Positions 11,431 to 23,507 of a stretch of 64,000 nt of DNA are shown here, piece after piece. The position numbers and the translations under genes were made by a program. The notes beneath the pieces are model-generated. The model had not been told where the DNA came from. It searched no databases and worked only from the letters and a program-made list of their open reading frames with translations. How positions within the stretch are numbered: the stretch's first letter is position 1; every line of letters starts with the position of its first letter. This stretch comes from Serripes groenlandicus (lineage: Eukaryota; Mollusca; Bivalvia; Cardiida; Cardiidae): assembly GCA_031761405.1 (NCBI GenBank), contig JASEVX010000003.1:140663762-140727761 (forward strand). Direction: 5' to 3'.

Positions 11431-13680
11431 ATTAACAGTATATTCACGAGCATTTATATAATTATATAACATTTATGTTCGCGTGCTCAGATGTCAACCT
11501 TTTTAAATCGTTATCACTACCTTTTATTGCTAAAGAAATCGCTAAGATATAAAAAGTCTCTCTTTTAGGTTTGTATGGCAGCTTGAAATGACCCCGAGAT
11601 AAAACGATAATTTATTGCAGATCAGTGAACTGTGATATTGTGAAAATGTAGCATTTATTTTGTGTTAAATTATCGCGAAACCGTTAACCGATATAATGAT
11701 TTTGCGATAAATTTGTGTCCTAAACGATTATATTATTTTGATATTGGGAACACTTTCATTCGGTATGAAGACGTTAATGCAATTATTCATTTCTTTTCTT
11801 GGAAAAAATATCATTGGTTCGTATTATTCGTATATTACGTGTCAGATAACGTGTCAGATTACGGATGAAAACTGCAGAGGCTGCGCTGCGGCTTGTCAGG
11901 ATGTTTTCTTTACAGTGTAAAGTTCTAGATATATCAAAACCGACATAGCGTATACAGATAACTGACATGTGTTTCCGAATTGACAGGATACTGTTTCACA
12001 GTGTCACGTTCTATATATACTTAACCCAGAACATGTACATTTATATACACAATGTATGATAAAAACAATGTTAAATAATATAACCTAAAATTATTTAAGA
12101 TTGTATATTACAATAACAAGATTTTTATAGAATATGTCCACTCTTCTATAACGTATATAACTGAAATTATTGGTTTTTCTAAGGTTAGGGGGTGCAATGA
12201 AAGCTGTCATAAAAGAGCGTTTTTGTTCCCAATAAATTAACGGTGAAGTGGCAATTTCCGCGACCGAACAGATGAAACGGCAAACCAAATATTCGATCTA
12301 TATACAATGCGAATGATGCAATAATCCAGACCATGTGTTATTTTGCATACACTTTAACATTGGGGGTGCAGACATTTAGACATTTATAATTGTTTGACAT
12401 TTTGTCAATACATAAAGTACATGATTCAAATATTATGCATATCGTGTTTTTCAAACGGCATTGGCATTACACTTTATACTGTGTTTACATTTTGCTCGAT
12501 TCTGCATACGGCATATTTCATTGTTCATACGGAATTTCCTTCAGTAGTTAGTTAGTAAGATATTGGATAGGACTACAATCAAATACATATGCGCCACGCT
12601 TGCACATGTTTATTCGCTTTCCGCATACACCATAACGAATATATGCAAGCACTATTGGCCTTATAGTTTCATAAACTTGTTTCTCCTTTATTACGTAAAC
12701 AGCTTCTAATCCTATTTATACATTGTTACTTTGCCCATGTTTTTATTTATTTAATGCGATGTATAGAAAATTACATATGACAATGTTATTACTAATTCAG
12801 TAGTTGCTGAAAACTCCATACGATATATTGAATTTTGCACATACGAACGGTATGGAGTCAGTAATTGAATTATGCATATATGCCTACTTTGTAAACAGTT
12901 AAGAAACGGCAATGTCCAGGCGACCATCCGTGGACTAAGGAGGCCACTTAGGTGGACGTCGGGCTTCATGACATAGCAGATCGGTTTCCTTGGCTGGAGA
13001 CAATGGAACAGATGTACTGTCGTACTAAGTTAGGTTCTCGCGTCGTATGCTGTCGTACACCGTTGTTCTTTTAACCGAGATGAATCAGAATGTATCGGTC
13101 GGTGATTCAAAACACGGAAACATAAGAGGCGAATGAGGTCGATGTCACTCCAATTACGTCACACCGAACAAAAGGTAATTGTTCACCAAAAAGAGTTTAA
13201 ATGCCAGTCAATACATCTACAACAACTAGACAGTCGTTGAGGTCGGTTCGGTCGTCGGGAGCAAGTCGGTCGTTGTGATTGGAATCGGGTCGATAGAGGT
13301 CAGATGTCTCGATCGGGCGTTGCCTTCTGTGATGGCATTCATATAGTTATACGGATGCAGTAGTTTATGTTTTATGTTTTCATGTTTAATTGAAATGCAT
13401 TTATTTTTCTAGAAATAGAAGAAACTTGTTAAAGGTTTTAAATGTGTCAATCTTCATTATAATTAAACTTTGTTCCTAATATGACTGTTGCTCCTGCACA
13501 GAAATTGAATCCCGGAATTGATTATATATAAACAGTATGTTAATATTATTCTAATTATATAATGCATTTTTATAATAGATAAGTCTTTTAAACCTTTACC
13601 ATACACAACAGATCTGCAGCAGACACCTTGAAAATACCTAGGTAAACACACGGAAAAGCTCTATAAATGTATGTATAATT
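11431..13680. other. Intergenic, no supported gene; possible LTR-like stretch at 13000-13330
   Basis: Nothing coding is recognisable. The 13000-13330 stretch is less AT-rich than its surroundings, with a TTTAAATGCC box and GTCGGTTCGGTCGTCGG repeats, and could be a solo LTR. No flanking target duplication was verified. Confidence 0.35.
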
Positions 13681-13689
13681 ACTGAAAAG

Positions 13690-13778
13690 AGTTGAGCACA
13701 TTGTGGCAAAAGGAAAAATTGATCTTTTGAAGCAATTTCTCCCTTTGTCACAATGTTTTTAAAAGCCGCCTGCTGACA
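13690..13778. mobile_element. TTAACCC hairpin MITE, core
   Basis: CACATTGTGGCAAAAGGAAA is opposed by CTCCCTTTGTCACAATGTTT, followed by AAAAGCCGCCTGCTG. Confidence 0.7.
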
Positions 13779-13811
13779 TATTTTACTTCTCTTATCAATT
13801 GAAATCATATG

Positions 13812-14000
13812 TAAATGATGATGATGATGATGATGCTGTTGCTACTGATGATTATGATCGTGGTGGTGATTATTAAGATAGTGATTATGATGTTGATGGT
13901 GATCTACATATTCAGATGAACGAAAGTGTAATATACTGTACAGTGTAGGTCCTATTGATAACGATGGTAATGCTTATGATGATGATAATAATGATAGTGA
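13812..14000. repeat. GAT/GTG-rich trinucleotide low-complexity region
   Basis: Starts as (GAT)n at 13812-13835 and continues as degenerate GAT/GTG/ATT triplets interrupted by a repeated GATGAACGAAAGTGTAATAT-like segment. No reading frame has protein character. Confidence 0.7.
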
Positions 14001-14059
14001 TCTAGACGAAGAAAAATGTAATCTACAGTAAATCGTCGGTCCTGATATACTATGCAAAA

Positions 14060-14212
14060 TAAAGCGAGGAATCCGCCGTGGCTTGCCTCGGTAATTTGGA
14101 CATGCCATATGTAATAGTACTGGTTTGTTTACTCAAGGATCATGAATAACAGTCGCCGTGATATGACTGAAATAATGTTGAAAATGGCGTAAACCGCAAT
14201 AAAACAAACCAA
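14060..14212 (+). mobile_element. SINE, 3' portion
   Basis: Contains GGAATCCGCCGTGGCTTGCC, TACTGGTTTGTTTACTCAAG, CAGTCGCCGTGATATGACTG and GTTGAAAATGGCGTAAACCG, the shared SINE tail of this window. Confidence 0.65.
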
Positions 14213-15584
14213 CAAAATAAACCGACCCGTCGAAACATTGTAATGTAACACATTGAATACCCCATTGAAGGTTTGCCCCGTTGTGCACATAAGGGCGGTT
14301 ATGTAAACAAATATCGCGACGTCCTTTTGTCTCGATCTAGAACTAAATCATGGATAATAAATAAAGGCTTCTCGATTCTACTAAATGGTGGTGACATTAA
14401 GAAGGTGGATATATTATCATATTATCGTTATTATCACCATAATTCAAACAAATTAGAAACGAAAGACGGGTTTCATGTTGCCACTGCCATTAGTAGTGCC
14501 TATTCTTCATGCAATATACAAACAAGACTAAATTACTTACTGAAGCTTGACTTATCCGCACAAGGTTTACCCGGAAAATTGCCAAGAAAGATTTAACTAG
14601 TCAAAATATTTGGGAGTATTTTGCACAACATAAAAGTTACCACCTACTTTGTAAAAGGAGAACAAAATTACAAAATATAGCTTAAACTTACCTCTATATA
14701 CGCTTGATTCTGCCATTTTGTTTCTGTGAACAAGTGAATGTATGCATAGATTATAGTAGGCCTTTAAAGGTACTGATTCAAAAAGAACTCGAGACAAAAG
14801 GCTGATACTTGTACTGGTAACCTAACTGACTGTCATCTTGAATGTACAGTAAGAAACCTTAGGCTAAGTATGTAGCCTACAATTCTTTCTTTGTCTAGAA
14901 TAAACTCGAAACGTTTTCTATACCAGGGAAAAGTTGTTGTATTTTTAAAGCATTATATATATATCATTTTCTTTTAACCTATTTGCCGCAATATAGTCGA
15001 TAACAACGAGAGCCATCAGTCAAGCAGTCCTCAGTTCGAGCCTCGTTTCGGCCATTCACTATTTCCGATTATTGTATAGTGTATCTAGTGTCGGTACATT
15101 CCTCCTCTAATAGAAGCATTCCCTCAGTCAGGATACATAAAAATGATATAATAAATGTAAAAACGCCTGTACATCTACACCATCATCCATTTATTCTATC
15201 ATTGTTTCATTGTCTTATTATTTATCTTAACTATAGAATAATATTCAATACTGCAGCTCAATATCTCAGCTCTTTTCCCATGCAGGAAATATCATAATGT
15301 TTGACAACAAAGCTCATTGTAACTAGATGCCTCGGAATAATGTAGTGTCGAGCAAATGTGCGGAAAGACTAGAAAACGTACTTTATATAAATGTAATACC
15401 GTTAAAAAATCGCCCCTTTAAAAACTAAAACCAATTATATCAACATAATCATGCACGTGTGTGCTGTGACTGTATTTAGAAACATGCTTTTGAAATGTCC
15501 CACTCCAGACCGGCTGACCTGTCAATCCAAGTTTGAACCCAACTCGGACAACATTCTTTCCGATATGTTTAATAAAAATCAAAG
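14213..15584. other. Intergenic, no supported gene
   Basis: A 107-codon open frame at 14273-14596 (plus) has no recognisable motif, no good ATG context and no flanking splice signals I trust. A B-box-like CAGTTCGAGCC at about 15033 hints at another worn SINE head. Nothing else is seen. Confidence 0.4.
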
Positions 15585-15775
15585 CATCATTCGCCACCAA
15601 TGGACTAACAGTAGGACTATATGGGAGAAAAGTATCCAGTTGCCTGAAAGGAATGCTGGGTTGTGGTGTACCGGTGTGAGAAAGCCAGGGAACACGTGGA
15701 CTGTTAACTGCTCGCCGTACGTGGTATGACAGATAAATTGCTGAAAATGCCTAAATATTACAATTAAAATCAAAT
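15585..15775 (+). mobile_element. SINE-related element (worn)
   Basis: GAAAAGTATCCAGTTGCCTG through GTATGACAGATAAATTGCTG aligns with the SINE at 60655-60860 (GAAAAGCAGCCAGTTGCTTG ... GATATGACTGAGAAATTGTT). Confidence 0.6.
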
Positions 15776-16307
15776 GTTTTTAATCAGGAAGGTAACTATT
15801 TGTATACACTTTGTCAATTTTTTATTTTTTATTTTTTTTGTTAAACGTGAATAGTGGAAATGGTTCCAACCGTTTCAAGATTTTAAGTATTAGATCTACT
15901 TTAATATAAGTAGCACTAAGTAGGGTTGGAAGAGTTGGAGCTTGCACCACTATAATTAAAGCGGCGACGAACACCACAAAATCGATAACAAAAAGCACAT
16001 TGTTTGCAAGCAACGCCAAACTCGAACGAAATATTTTACAAAAAACAACTTTATTGTCAATAATATAGATAAATGAGACTGCACCTTTAAAGCGAATTCA
16101 TATTTTCCGGAAATCTAATTTTAGTAACAGGGGATTTTTTTATGTCTAATTATGTTTTTAATGTGTTTGACTCCGGACTAGAAACACATTTTAGATATAT
16201 TACCAGTGTAATATGGCTTCTAAGAAAAACACCAAAATGGACAGGTATCTGATATACATTCTATAAAACGAAACTGCAACTATGGGAGGTATGTTAACTT
16301 AACTCTG

Positions 16308-16445
16308 CGTTTAACCCTTTCCCACCTAGTCGCATTTAAACGCAATAGCAACAGTCGACTTTTGAAAACATTGTAGCCAAAGGAGAAAAAATGCTCATGA
16401 TGAGCAATTCCTCCTTTGGCCACAGTGTTTTCAACTTTATTTAAC
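16308..16445. mobile_element. TTAACCC hairpin MITE, copy
   Basis: It starts TTTAACCCTTTCCCACCTAG and has AACAGTCGACTTTTGAAAAC, a loop around GCTCATGATGAGC, and CTCCTTTGGCCACAGTGTTT. Confidence 0.75.
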
Positions 16446-16489
16446 AATTAAGCGTAATATTCGTATTATAGTTTTACCTGCGGCGTACG

Positions 16490-17420
16490 GGCGGGCGGCG
16501 TCCAGTATGTTGTCAGCTCAATTACTTTAGAAGCCTTTGTCCAATCATCACTAAATTTGGTCAGAATGTGTATTGGCATAATATCTCGGACAAGTTCGAT
16601 AACTAGCCATATAGCTTTAGTTAATCGAGAGTTATCGCCCTTTAATTATAGATATTACCCAAAATTAGTCTTGTCAGGTCAATAACTTTAGAAGCCTTTG
16701 TCCAATCATCATCAAATTTAGTCAGAATGTGTACTGGCATAATATCTCAGACAAGTTCGATAACTAGCCGTATCGCTTAAGTCAATCAAGAGTTATTGCC
16801 CTTTAATTATAGAAATTACCTAAAATTGGTCTTGTCAGCTCAATAACTTTAGAAGCCTTTATCCAATCATCACCACATTTAGTCAGAATGTGCACTGGCA
16901 TAATATCTCGTACAAGTTTGATAACTAGTCATATCGGTTAAGTCAATCGAGAGTTATCGCTCTTTAATTATAGAAATTACCTAAAATTGGTCTTGTCAGC
17001 TCAATAACTTTAGGAGCATTTGTCCAATCATCACCAAATTCGGTCAGAATGTATATTTGCGTAATATCTCGGACAAGTACGATAACTAGCCATATCGTTT
17101 TAGTCAATTGAGAGTTATCGCTCTTTAATTATAGAAATTACCTAAAATTGGTCTTGTCAGCTCAATAACTTTAGAAGCCTTTATCCAATCATCACCAAAT
17201 TTGGTCAGAATGTGCACTGGCATAATATCTCGGACAAATTCGATAACTAGCCATATTGCTTCAGTCGATGGATAGTTATTGCCCTTTAATTATAGAAATT
17301 ACGTAAAATTGGTCTTGTCAGTTAAATAACTTGTGAAGCCTTTATCCGATCATCACCAAACTTAGACAATATGTTAATGGGCAGAATATCTTGGTCAGGT
17401 TTGATAACTAACAACGTTAT
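16490..17420. repeat. ~162-bp tandem array, about six units
   Basis: Each unit carries TTGTCAGCTCAATAACTTTA, GAAGCCTTTGTCCAATCATC, TGGCATAATATCTCGGACAA and TCGAGAGTTATCGCCCTTTA. Units begin near 16509, 16671, 16831, 16996, 17154 and 17314. The last unit is the most diverged. There is no open frame across units. Confidence 0.85.
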
Positions 17421-17575
17421 CTTAGTCACTACACAATTATGTCTCTTGAAATGGCCAAAACTGTACTAACAGTGTCCGCTCTCTAAGTTTGGCTGATGTA
17501 CAACCAATTATCACTATACTTGGTCTCAAAAAAACAGGACGGGCGTATTTTATGACATTTGGCGCTCTTGTTATC

Positions 17576-17972
17576 TAATGGATCTAGTTAGAGGATTTAA
17601 AACAGTTTATTGGTAAAAAAAACACTTGAGAAACTTCAGCTTGTATGACACATTATAGTTGCAGTGAATGTTAAGCAAACCGTAAACCAAATGGTTTCAG
17701 GACTAAACTTGTCATTTGACGACTAAACTTCACATGCTGAATATCACATAGATCGTAGCATATAAAACGTTTAAACCCTACGTCAATATTGACCCTTTCT
17801 ACTCTTAGTAACCTTTTTATATAGGCTATGGTAGCCAGGTGAGCAATATAGGCACATCTTGGCCTTCTTGTTTAAAATAACGGGACATTTGGTCTTCTTG
17901 TTCGAAATATTTACATCCTGTCTGCTTGCACAGGTTATTTAAATGTACTGAACTGCATCTGCTTCCATTAAG
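17576..17972. repeat. ~400-bp dispersed repeat, copy 1
   Basis: It aligns almost end to end with 52051-52442. Shared words include CTTCAGCTTGTATGACACAT, TTCACATGCTGAATATCACA, GTAGCCAGGTGAGCAAT and ATTTAAATGTACTGAACTG. No terminal inverted repeat is obvious. Confidence 0.8.
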
Positions 17973-18267
17973 ATCAAAGTAACATTATATAGCCCGGTGC
18001 AGCGCAATGAGACTGACTACCCATGCAAAAGGGTTCAAAATCATATTTGTAAATAGTAAAGTTGAGATCAGCACGAACATCTGAAATATCGACCCTAATC
18101 AGCCTAAGTATGCCGGATAGTCAATTTTTGCTTCCTTTGGATTTTCATGAGATGATTAAATGACATGTTACATCTTTGCTGTAGACACATTTTGAAAACA
18201 TTTTAGTAAACATCTAATTCTTCAATTCATACAATATTTGCAAACTTCTATCACAATATCCGTGATT

Positions 18268-18600
18268 CTACGTTTACACTAGGAGAGTGATAGAGCGTGA
18301 CAGAAACGTTGTAACATCGTAGTGAACCTTGAAGGAATCGTGTTTCCAAGGTCATCAAGATCCCCTACGATGTTACGGTCTACTACGCTCAACTACGATT
18401 CCCACGTTCTATCGCGCTCTCTCAAGATTTGGTGTCAAATCGGCATAAACGTTGCAAAATTGTTGACAGCCAAACAAGTTGTCACGATCATTACGATTCC
18501 ACACACGCTCCCTCACGATCATTACGATTCGACCCCACGCTCATCACGATTCTTTCAAATCGTGGAGATCGTAGACATCGTGGCCTAGTGTAAACGCAGC
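18268..18600. mobile_element. ~330-bp TIR element (MITE)
   Basis: The terminal inverted repeats are CGTTTACACTAGG (18271-18283) and CCTAGTGTAAACG (18584-18596). The interior has further opposed segments and direct repeats of CACGATCATTACGATTC. The 88-aa plus ORF inside is not a gene. Confidence 0.75.
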
Positions 18601-18834
18601 ATAACTACATAATTTTAAGGTGTGAATAAGGTGTTTTTATGTTTTCAGAGCAGCTGATTAAAAAATATCTCATCACAAATCAGTACCTAGTTTAAAATGA
18701 ATACATTAAATGATCATGCTGCATGTGACAGGTCGAGAACCTTGCGTATTAAACGCTGTCGTTGAATGCAATCTCAATTGTGTTAATACAGCCTGAGATA
18801 TAAGGTATGGCAAAGACAGCAAGTGCAGTGTCTC

Positions 18835-19030
18835 TAAGTTCAAACGCATTAGTTCGATCCCCAGTCGCGGCACTACGGTCATGGTGAAGTGCCCTTGGGC
18901 AAGGCACATTTTCTATCCTAGTACTGGTTTGTTTACCCAGGTATCATGAATAATTAAATTTAATTGCGCGCTAAATGACCTTAGCTGTCGATGCGCCATA
19001 AAACAATATACATTCATTCATTCATTCAAA
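18835..19030 (+). mobile_element. tRNA-headed SINE
   Basis: Has a B box (AGTTCGATCCCC), the GTGCCCTTGGGCAAGGCAC motif common in invertebrate SINEs, the GTACTGGTTTGTTTACCCAG segment and a (CATT)n end. Confidence 0.7.
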
Positions 19031-20131
19031 CGCATGATCGTTTATGGTCGTTTATGATACTGAAGAGAAGATGTAGTAAAGCGGTGTTTGTTGCTTGATA
19101 TGACACAACTAAAGTTGATTCAGTAAATGATAGAAATACGTCGTCACATATATAAAAATACAGTCCATTTTATCAAATGATCTGCATGAAAACGTATGTG
19201 TAGTTCGTAAATTAATGTCAAATTTATTCAGTTTTGAAAACGAAAAAACGTCACCATGAAGCAACGCCTATTCAAGCCATTTACCTGAAAGAAGTAGCAG
19301 CGTTTAGTCTGCACATATCTCCAAATATTATTTTGGGCCACAACGTTTTTTCACTTGAAAAAAACCCAACATGTTTTACTTAGCCAATATCAGGTTGCAA
19401 TCTTATCTTCGTCTACATTATTTGTTTCACTCTTATACGTATACAGAGACATTACATTAAAATATAAGAAGAAGTTATTTTAATTTGTATCTATCTTTAC
19501 TTACACTTACCTTTACAGAATAAAATGGTCCATGGTATGGACGTGTATGATGGTATATGCCGTGCTTAGTATACAATATCCTCTTGTAAGGGGTTGCTAC
19601 GTCGTTTCGTCAGGAAGTGAGGACCAGACATGTATTCGTAACCAAGGTAATTATTAGCAAAGGTTTGCTAATAACGTTAAACTGAAATATTCGACGATCC
19701 TAGAATTAAAACAATTAACATATTCTCAATAAAAATGAGTAAAGCTTATCCGGTATTACATGTATTTGTATGAGCTTAACTTTGACTCTCTAACACGAAT
19801 TCTAGTCGTCCTTGTTTTAGTAAACATTAAACACTCACATGCAAATGCATGTCTGTGTCTTCAATATGCGCAATATATTGCAGAACCATTTCTATGTTTT
19901 CTTTATTTGTTAATAATATATTAATTACCTTTTACTGTTGTCATTTGTTTTATTGTCTTTAAAGGCATTAGAATACCTAAAATGTTGGGTTCGAACTCCG
20001 CCGTGCAATGGTCGAAATAACTTTGGACATGATTTTAGTTCCAAGGTAATATTGCTAAGCTATTAACACAAGTTCTTTTGATTTTTTTTTTCTGGTAAAA
20101 GACTAACTAAATTAATACCATTTCTTTCTGC
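19031..20131. other. Region upstream of the coiled-coil gene
   Basis: No coding sequence is seen. It should hold the 5' UTR or promoter of the gene starting at 20132, but I could not single out a TATA box or other site with confidence. A worn B box (GGGTTCGAACTCC) lies near 19988. Confidence 0.35.
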
Positions 20132-20339
20132 ATGGCTGGACATTTATCAATTAAATTGTCTGACACAGAGTTGTTTCGTGTTTTTGCAGATATGGAAATT
20201 GACAAACTTACAAAAAGGTCTAAGAATTCAGAAAAAAATATAAAAACATGCGAAACAAAGTTTTCGGGGATAGAACAACAGCTTGAGGATCTAAAAAAAC
20301 AGTTTTTGGAGTATAAAGAAACGACAGAGCAACGAATCG
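20132..20339 (+). CDS. Coiled-coil tail-anchored protein, exon 1
   Basis: The ATG at 20132 opens a 69-codon exon. It starts MAGHLSIKLSDTELFRVFAD and continues as a charged helix (EIDKLTKRSKNSEKNIK, IEQQLEDLKKQFLEYKETTE) with heptad spacing. It ends at donor G|GTAAAT one base into a codon. Exon 2 at 21153 starts with two bases after an ACAG acceptor, so the phases agree (D-E-A-I-N). There is no signal peptide, so the N-terminal coil is cytosolic if the C-terminal anchor works. I do not recognise the family. The ATG is the first in frame after an AT-rich leader. Confidence 0.7.
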
Positions 20340-20639
20340 GTAAATAATATTCGCCAAATCCTAAGAGTTATATTCCATTTGCTGTATGCGGAGATTGGAA
20401 TTATGTTTTTGTTCTAGAAACTGAATCCATTCAAGGTCCATGTGGTCTATTCATCCTGTGTATCTATACATTGTGATCCGAGACTGTCAATGTCTACAAG
20501 TATAATTTGACTAGGAACCTGCGGTGTTTTTTCAGTAAATCATAGCTTCATAATGTCTAAATAGTCGTAACATGTCAGGTTTGCACAGACCGTGACTCGC
20601 ATACCAACACGTGTATATCAAAATGTAAAAGCAAAAAAA

Positions 20640-20706
20640 ATGTTTTCAAAAAGCCGTCTGCTGTAGAGGCGGCAGAAAGCGTCTGTATGAGGGAAAGCGT
20701 TAGGCA
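20640..20706. mobile_element. TTAACCC MITE, half copy in intron 1
   Basis: ATGTTTTCAAAAAGCCGTCT, GCTGTAGAGGCGGCAGAAAG and CGTCTGTATGAGGGAAAGCG: the right arm only. Confidence 0.65.
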
Positions 20707-21152
20707 CATACTTCAGTTTCTTGTCGCCAGCCTTGTCAGGAAACATGGAGGGATCCATCGTCTGTCACGCGTATTGGACATCGAGAAAATGTCTTCCTCT
20801 GAACACGCTTGTGTAATCTTTTGACAAGTTTGACGAACATGGACTGTGATACTGTGCAAGTTGATTGCAAAGGAGCCAAAGCGAAAAAAACTGCAGCATT
20901 TTCTGTTGTGTGGGTATGTTCTGTTCACTTTGTCTGTTTGCTCAGTTCCATCAGAATCTACAAAAGTGGACAGAAAGAACATTCCAAGAGGCTTTTGTAA
21001 TAAATATGTCAATACAGTTTATAGTGTATATCTTGATCAGATTTTAAGTCTGATTTAGCGGTTTCACGGGCTGATCAGTATATACACTGTTCACAAAACG
21101 TGTACCGTTTCCACTAACAGGCTCATATATACACTTATAAACATAATTACAG

Positions 21153-22397
21153 ATGAAGCGATAAACACCAAGTATACAGCTTTGGAAAAAACGGTAAAAA
21201 CACACCACGGAGAGTTAACAGCTTTGGAAGAAAGAGTGAAAAAACACGATGGAAATATAACAACTTTGGATGAAAATGTGAAAACACACTATGGACACTT
21301 AACAACTGTGCATGAAAATGTGAAAATACACCACGGACGCTTAACAACTTTAGATGAAACGGTGAAAATACACCATAGACAGTTTAGAAATTTGGATGAA
21401 ACTGTGAAAACACACTACGGACAGTTAACAACTTTGGATGAAACAGTTAAAACACACCACGGACAGTTAACAACTTTGGATGAAACAGTTAAAACACACC
21501 ACGAACAGTAAACAACTTTGGATGAAACAGTTAAAACACACCACGGACACTTAACAACTTTGGAAGAAAACATGACAACACACGACGGACACTTAACAAC
21601 TTTGGAAGAAAACATGACAACAAACGACGGACAGTTAACAACTTTGGAAGAAAACATGATAACACACGACGGACACTTAACAACTTTGGAAGAAAACATG
21701 ACAACACACGACGGACAGTTAACAACTTTGGAAGAAAACATGACAACACACGACGGACAGTTAACAACTTTGGAAGAAAACATGACAACACACGACGGAC
21801 ACTTAACAACTTTGGATGAAACAGTGAAAACACACCACGGACAGTTAACAACTTTGGATGAAACAGCTTTGGAAGAAAAAATGACAACACGACGGACACT
21901 TAACAACTTTGGATGAAACACGGAAAACACACCATGGACACTTAACAACTTTGGATGAAACAGTTAAAACACACCATGGACACGTACAAACTTGGAATGA
22001 AACAGTGAAAACACACGACGAAAAGATAACGGATATTACATCGAGATTAGATTTCCACCAAACAGAGATAGACGTAAAGCCCAACGATTTAAATTTGAGA
22101 ATATCATATGCTACTGAAAACCTAAAAGGCGCTGAAGATAAGATAAAAACCATGACTGGTCGACTTCATACTTTAGAAGAAACGGTGAAAACACACGACG
22201 AAAATATAACGGATATTACATCGAGATAGATTTCCACCAAACAGAGATTGAAGTAAAGTCCAACGATTTAAATTTGAGAATATCATATGCTACTGAAAAC
22301 CTTAAAGGCGCTGAAGATAAAATAAAAACCATGACTTATCGACTTCATGCTCATGATAAGGATCTGATGACGGCGTTTGAAAATCTCTTTAATAAAG
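21153..22397 (+). CDS. Coiled-coil tail-anchored protein, exon 2 (14-residue repeat array, with lesions)
   Basis: The exon encodes about 20 copies of a 42-bp/14-residue unit, consensus LTTLDETVKTHHGQ or LTTLEENMTTHDGH. These are two heptads with L at a, L at d, V or M at a', and H at d'. A larger unit of 60 codons (180 bp) follows, present twice (ITDITSRLDFHQTE... and LRISYATENLKGAEDKIKT). The exon ends at FNK|G with donor G|GTAACT, phase 1. Lesions: TTA to TAA at about 21509-21511 (nonsense); a 2-bp loss near 21888-21895; a 1-bp loss near 22227-22229. The two losses sum to 3, so the last segment returns to the starting frame. It could be a real gene with assembly errors, or a recent pseudogene. 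The minus strand of the array is also open but is a shadow. Confidence 0.7.
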
Positions 22398-23507
22398 GTA
22401 ACTTCTTATATGTTACTCGGGTATCTTTATGTTACTATTTTTATTTCAATAACAGATTCTGGTTGTCACCTGTTTCAGGTAGATTCATGTAAATGTCGAG
22501 TTCAAATTTGAAAAGGGTTTTTTTATTATAAAACCGCTGTCAATATTACGGAAACATATTCTCGGATGTTTGAAATGAAATGTATCTAAATATTTTTGAT
22601 TGTGATTTAACTTTTTAAAAAAACCATGGTCTGTCGAAAGTGCGAGACCAAGTGATAATAGTATGGTCCCGGCTTCTGATATTGATATTGATATAATGCT
22701 TGTCGAGCGGCCAATCTTTATAAGTAACTTTGCAGCTTATCTTGCTATATGTTGAAAATTCTATTTATATAATTCTTTTTATCAATATTTATTTTTCATC
22801 TTCTACTGTACTATAATACAGATATTGTTTTAAATATGGTGATATGCATAGTTATATATACATGTATATATATAGTAGATGGGAGAGTTTGTTGAAAGTT
22901 TTATAATATAAATTTGTAAATAATTACTTTAATCCGCTGCCCTCGTCGAATGAAGTTCTTGGTATATTATTTAAAAAATGGTACCGATTGCCTGCCTGGA
23001 TACTTCCTGGCAAACAGGATATGAATAGGGAAGTAAAACAGTGCAGGGAAAAGCGTCTCATTAGTCAGAAAGTACTGGGCCAGACCTGGAACAACTAATA
23101 AACAAACAACTAGTTCGCTTTCTTACTATTTATACCTGTTTTATTTACCGAATAAACAACGTATGTCAGCCAAACGTATCTTTAACCCATCGAATTCGAT
23201 AAAATCAGTTAATTTGCTACATGTAGTATCGTAGCCCAAAGTGTTCTTACATTGTAATGACAATTTTTTGTAAGATTTCAGAAAATAAAATAAAAGAAAT
23301 GAAATTCACAATCGAAATCATTCACATAATCCGACAATAAATAGTAGCTGGTCCGTTACATAATTTTCAAACGCACGAGATCTACATTTCAAAATAGTAT
23401 TCCCTTGTATGTTTTATTTTTTCTGTTGAATCATACCGTAAGGCCAGTATGTAGTTTCCTATTCTCTGTGTTTACTAATAATCACTGGTGTTTTATTTTA
23501 TTTCTAG

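Noticed and set aside
14273..14596. 107-codon plus ORF
   Set aside because: No motif, no convincing start or splice context, and no second copy. It is compatible with chance in this length of AT-rich DNA.
21415..21948. Long minus-strand ORFs (122-177 codons) in the coil array
   Set aside because: Their Cys/Phe-rich repeats are the exact reverse of the 42-bp units. The plus frame has splice sites, heptads and a membrane exon, so these are shadows.
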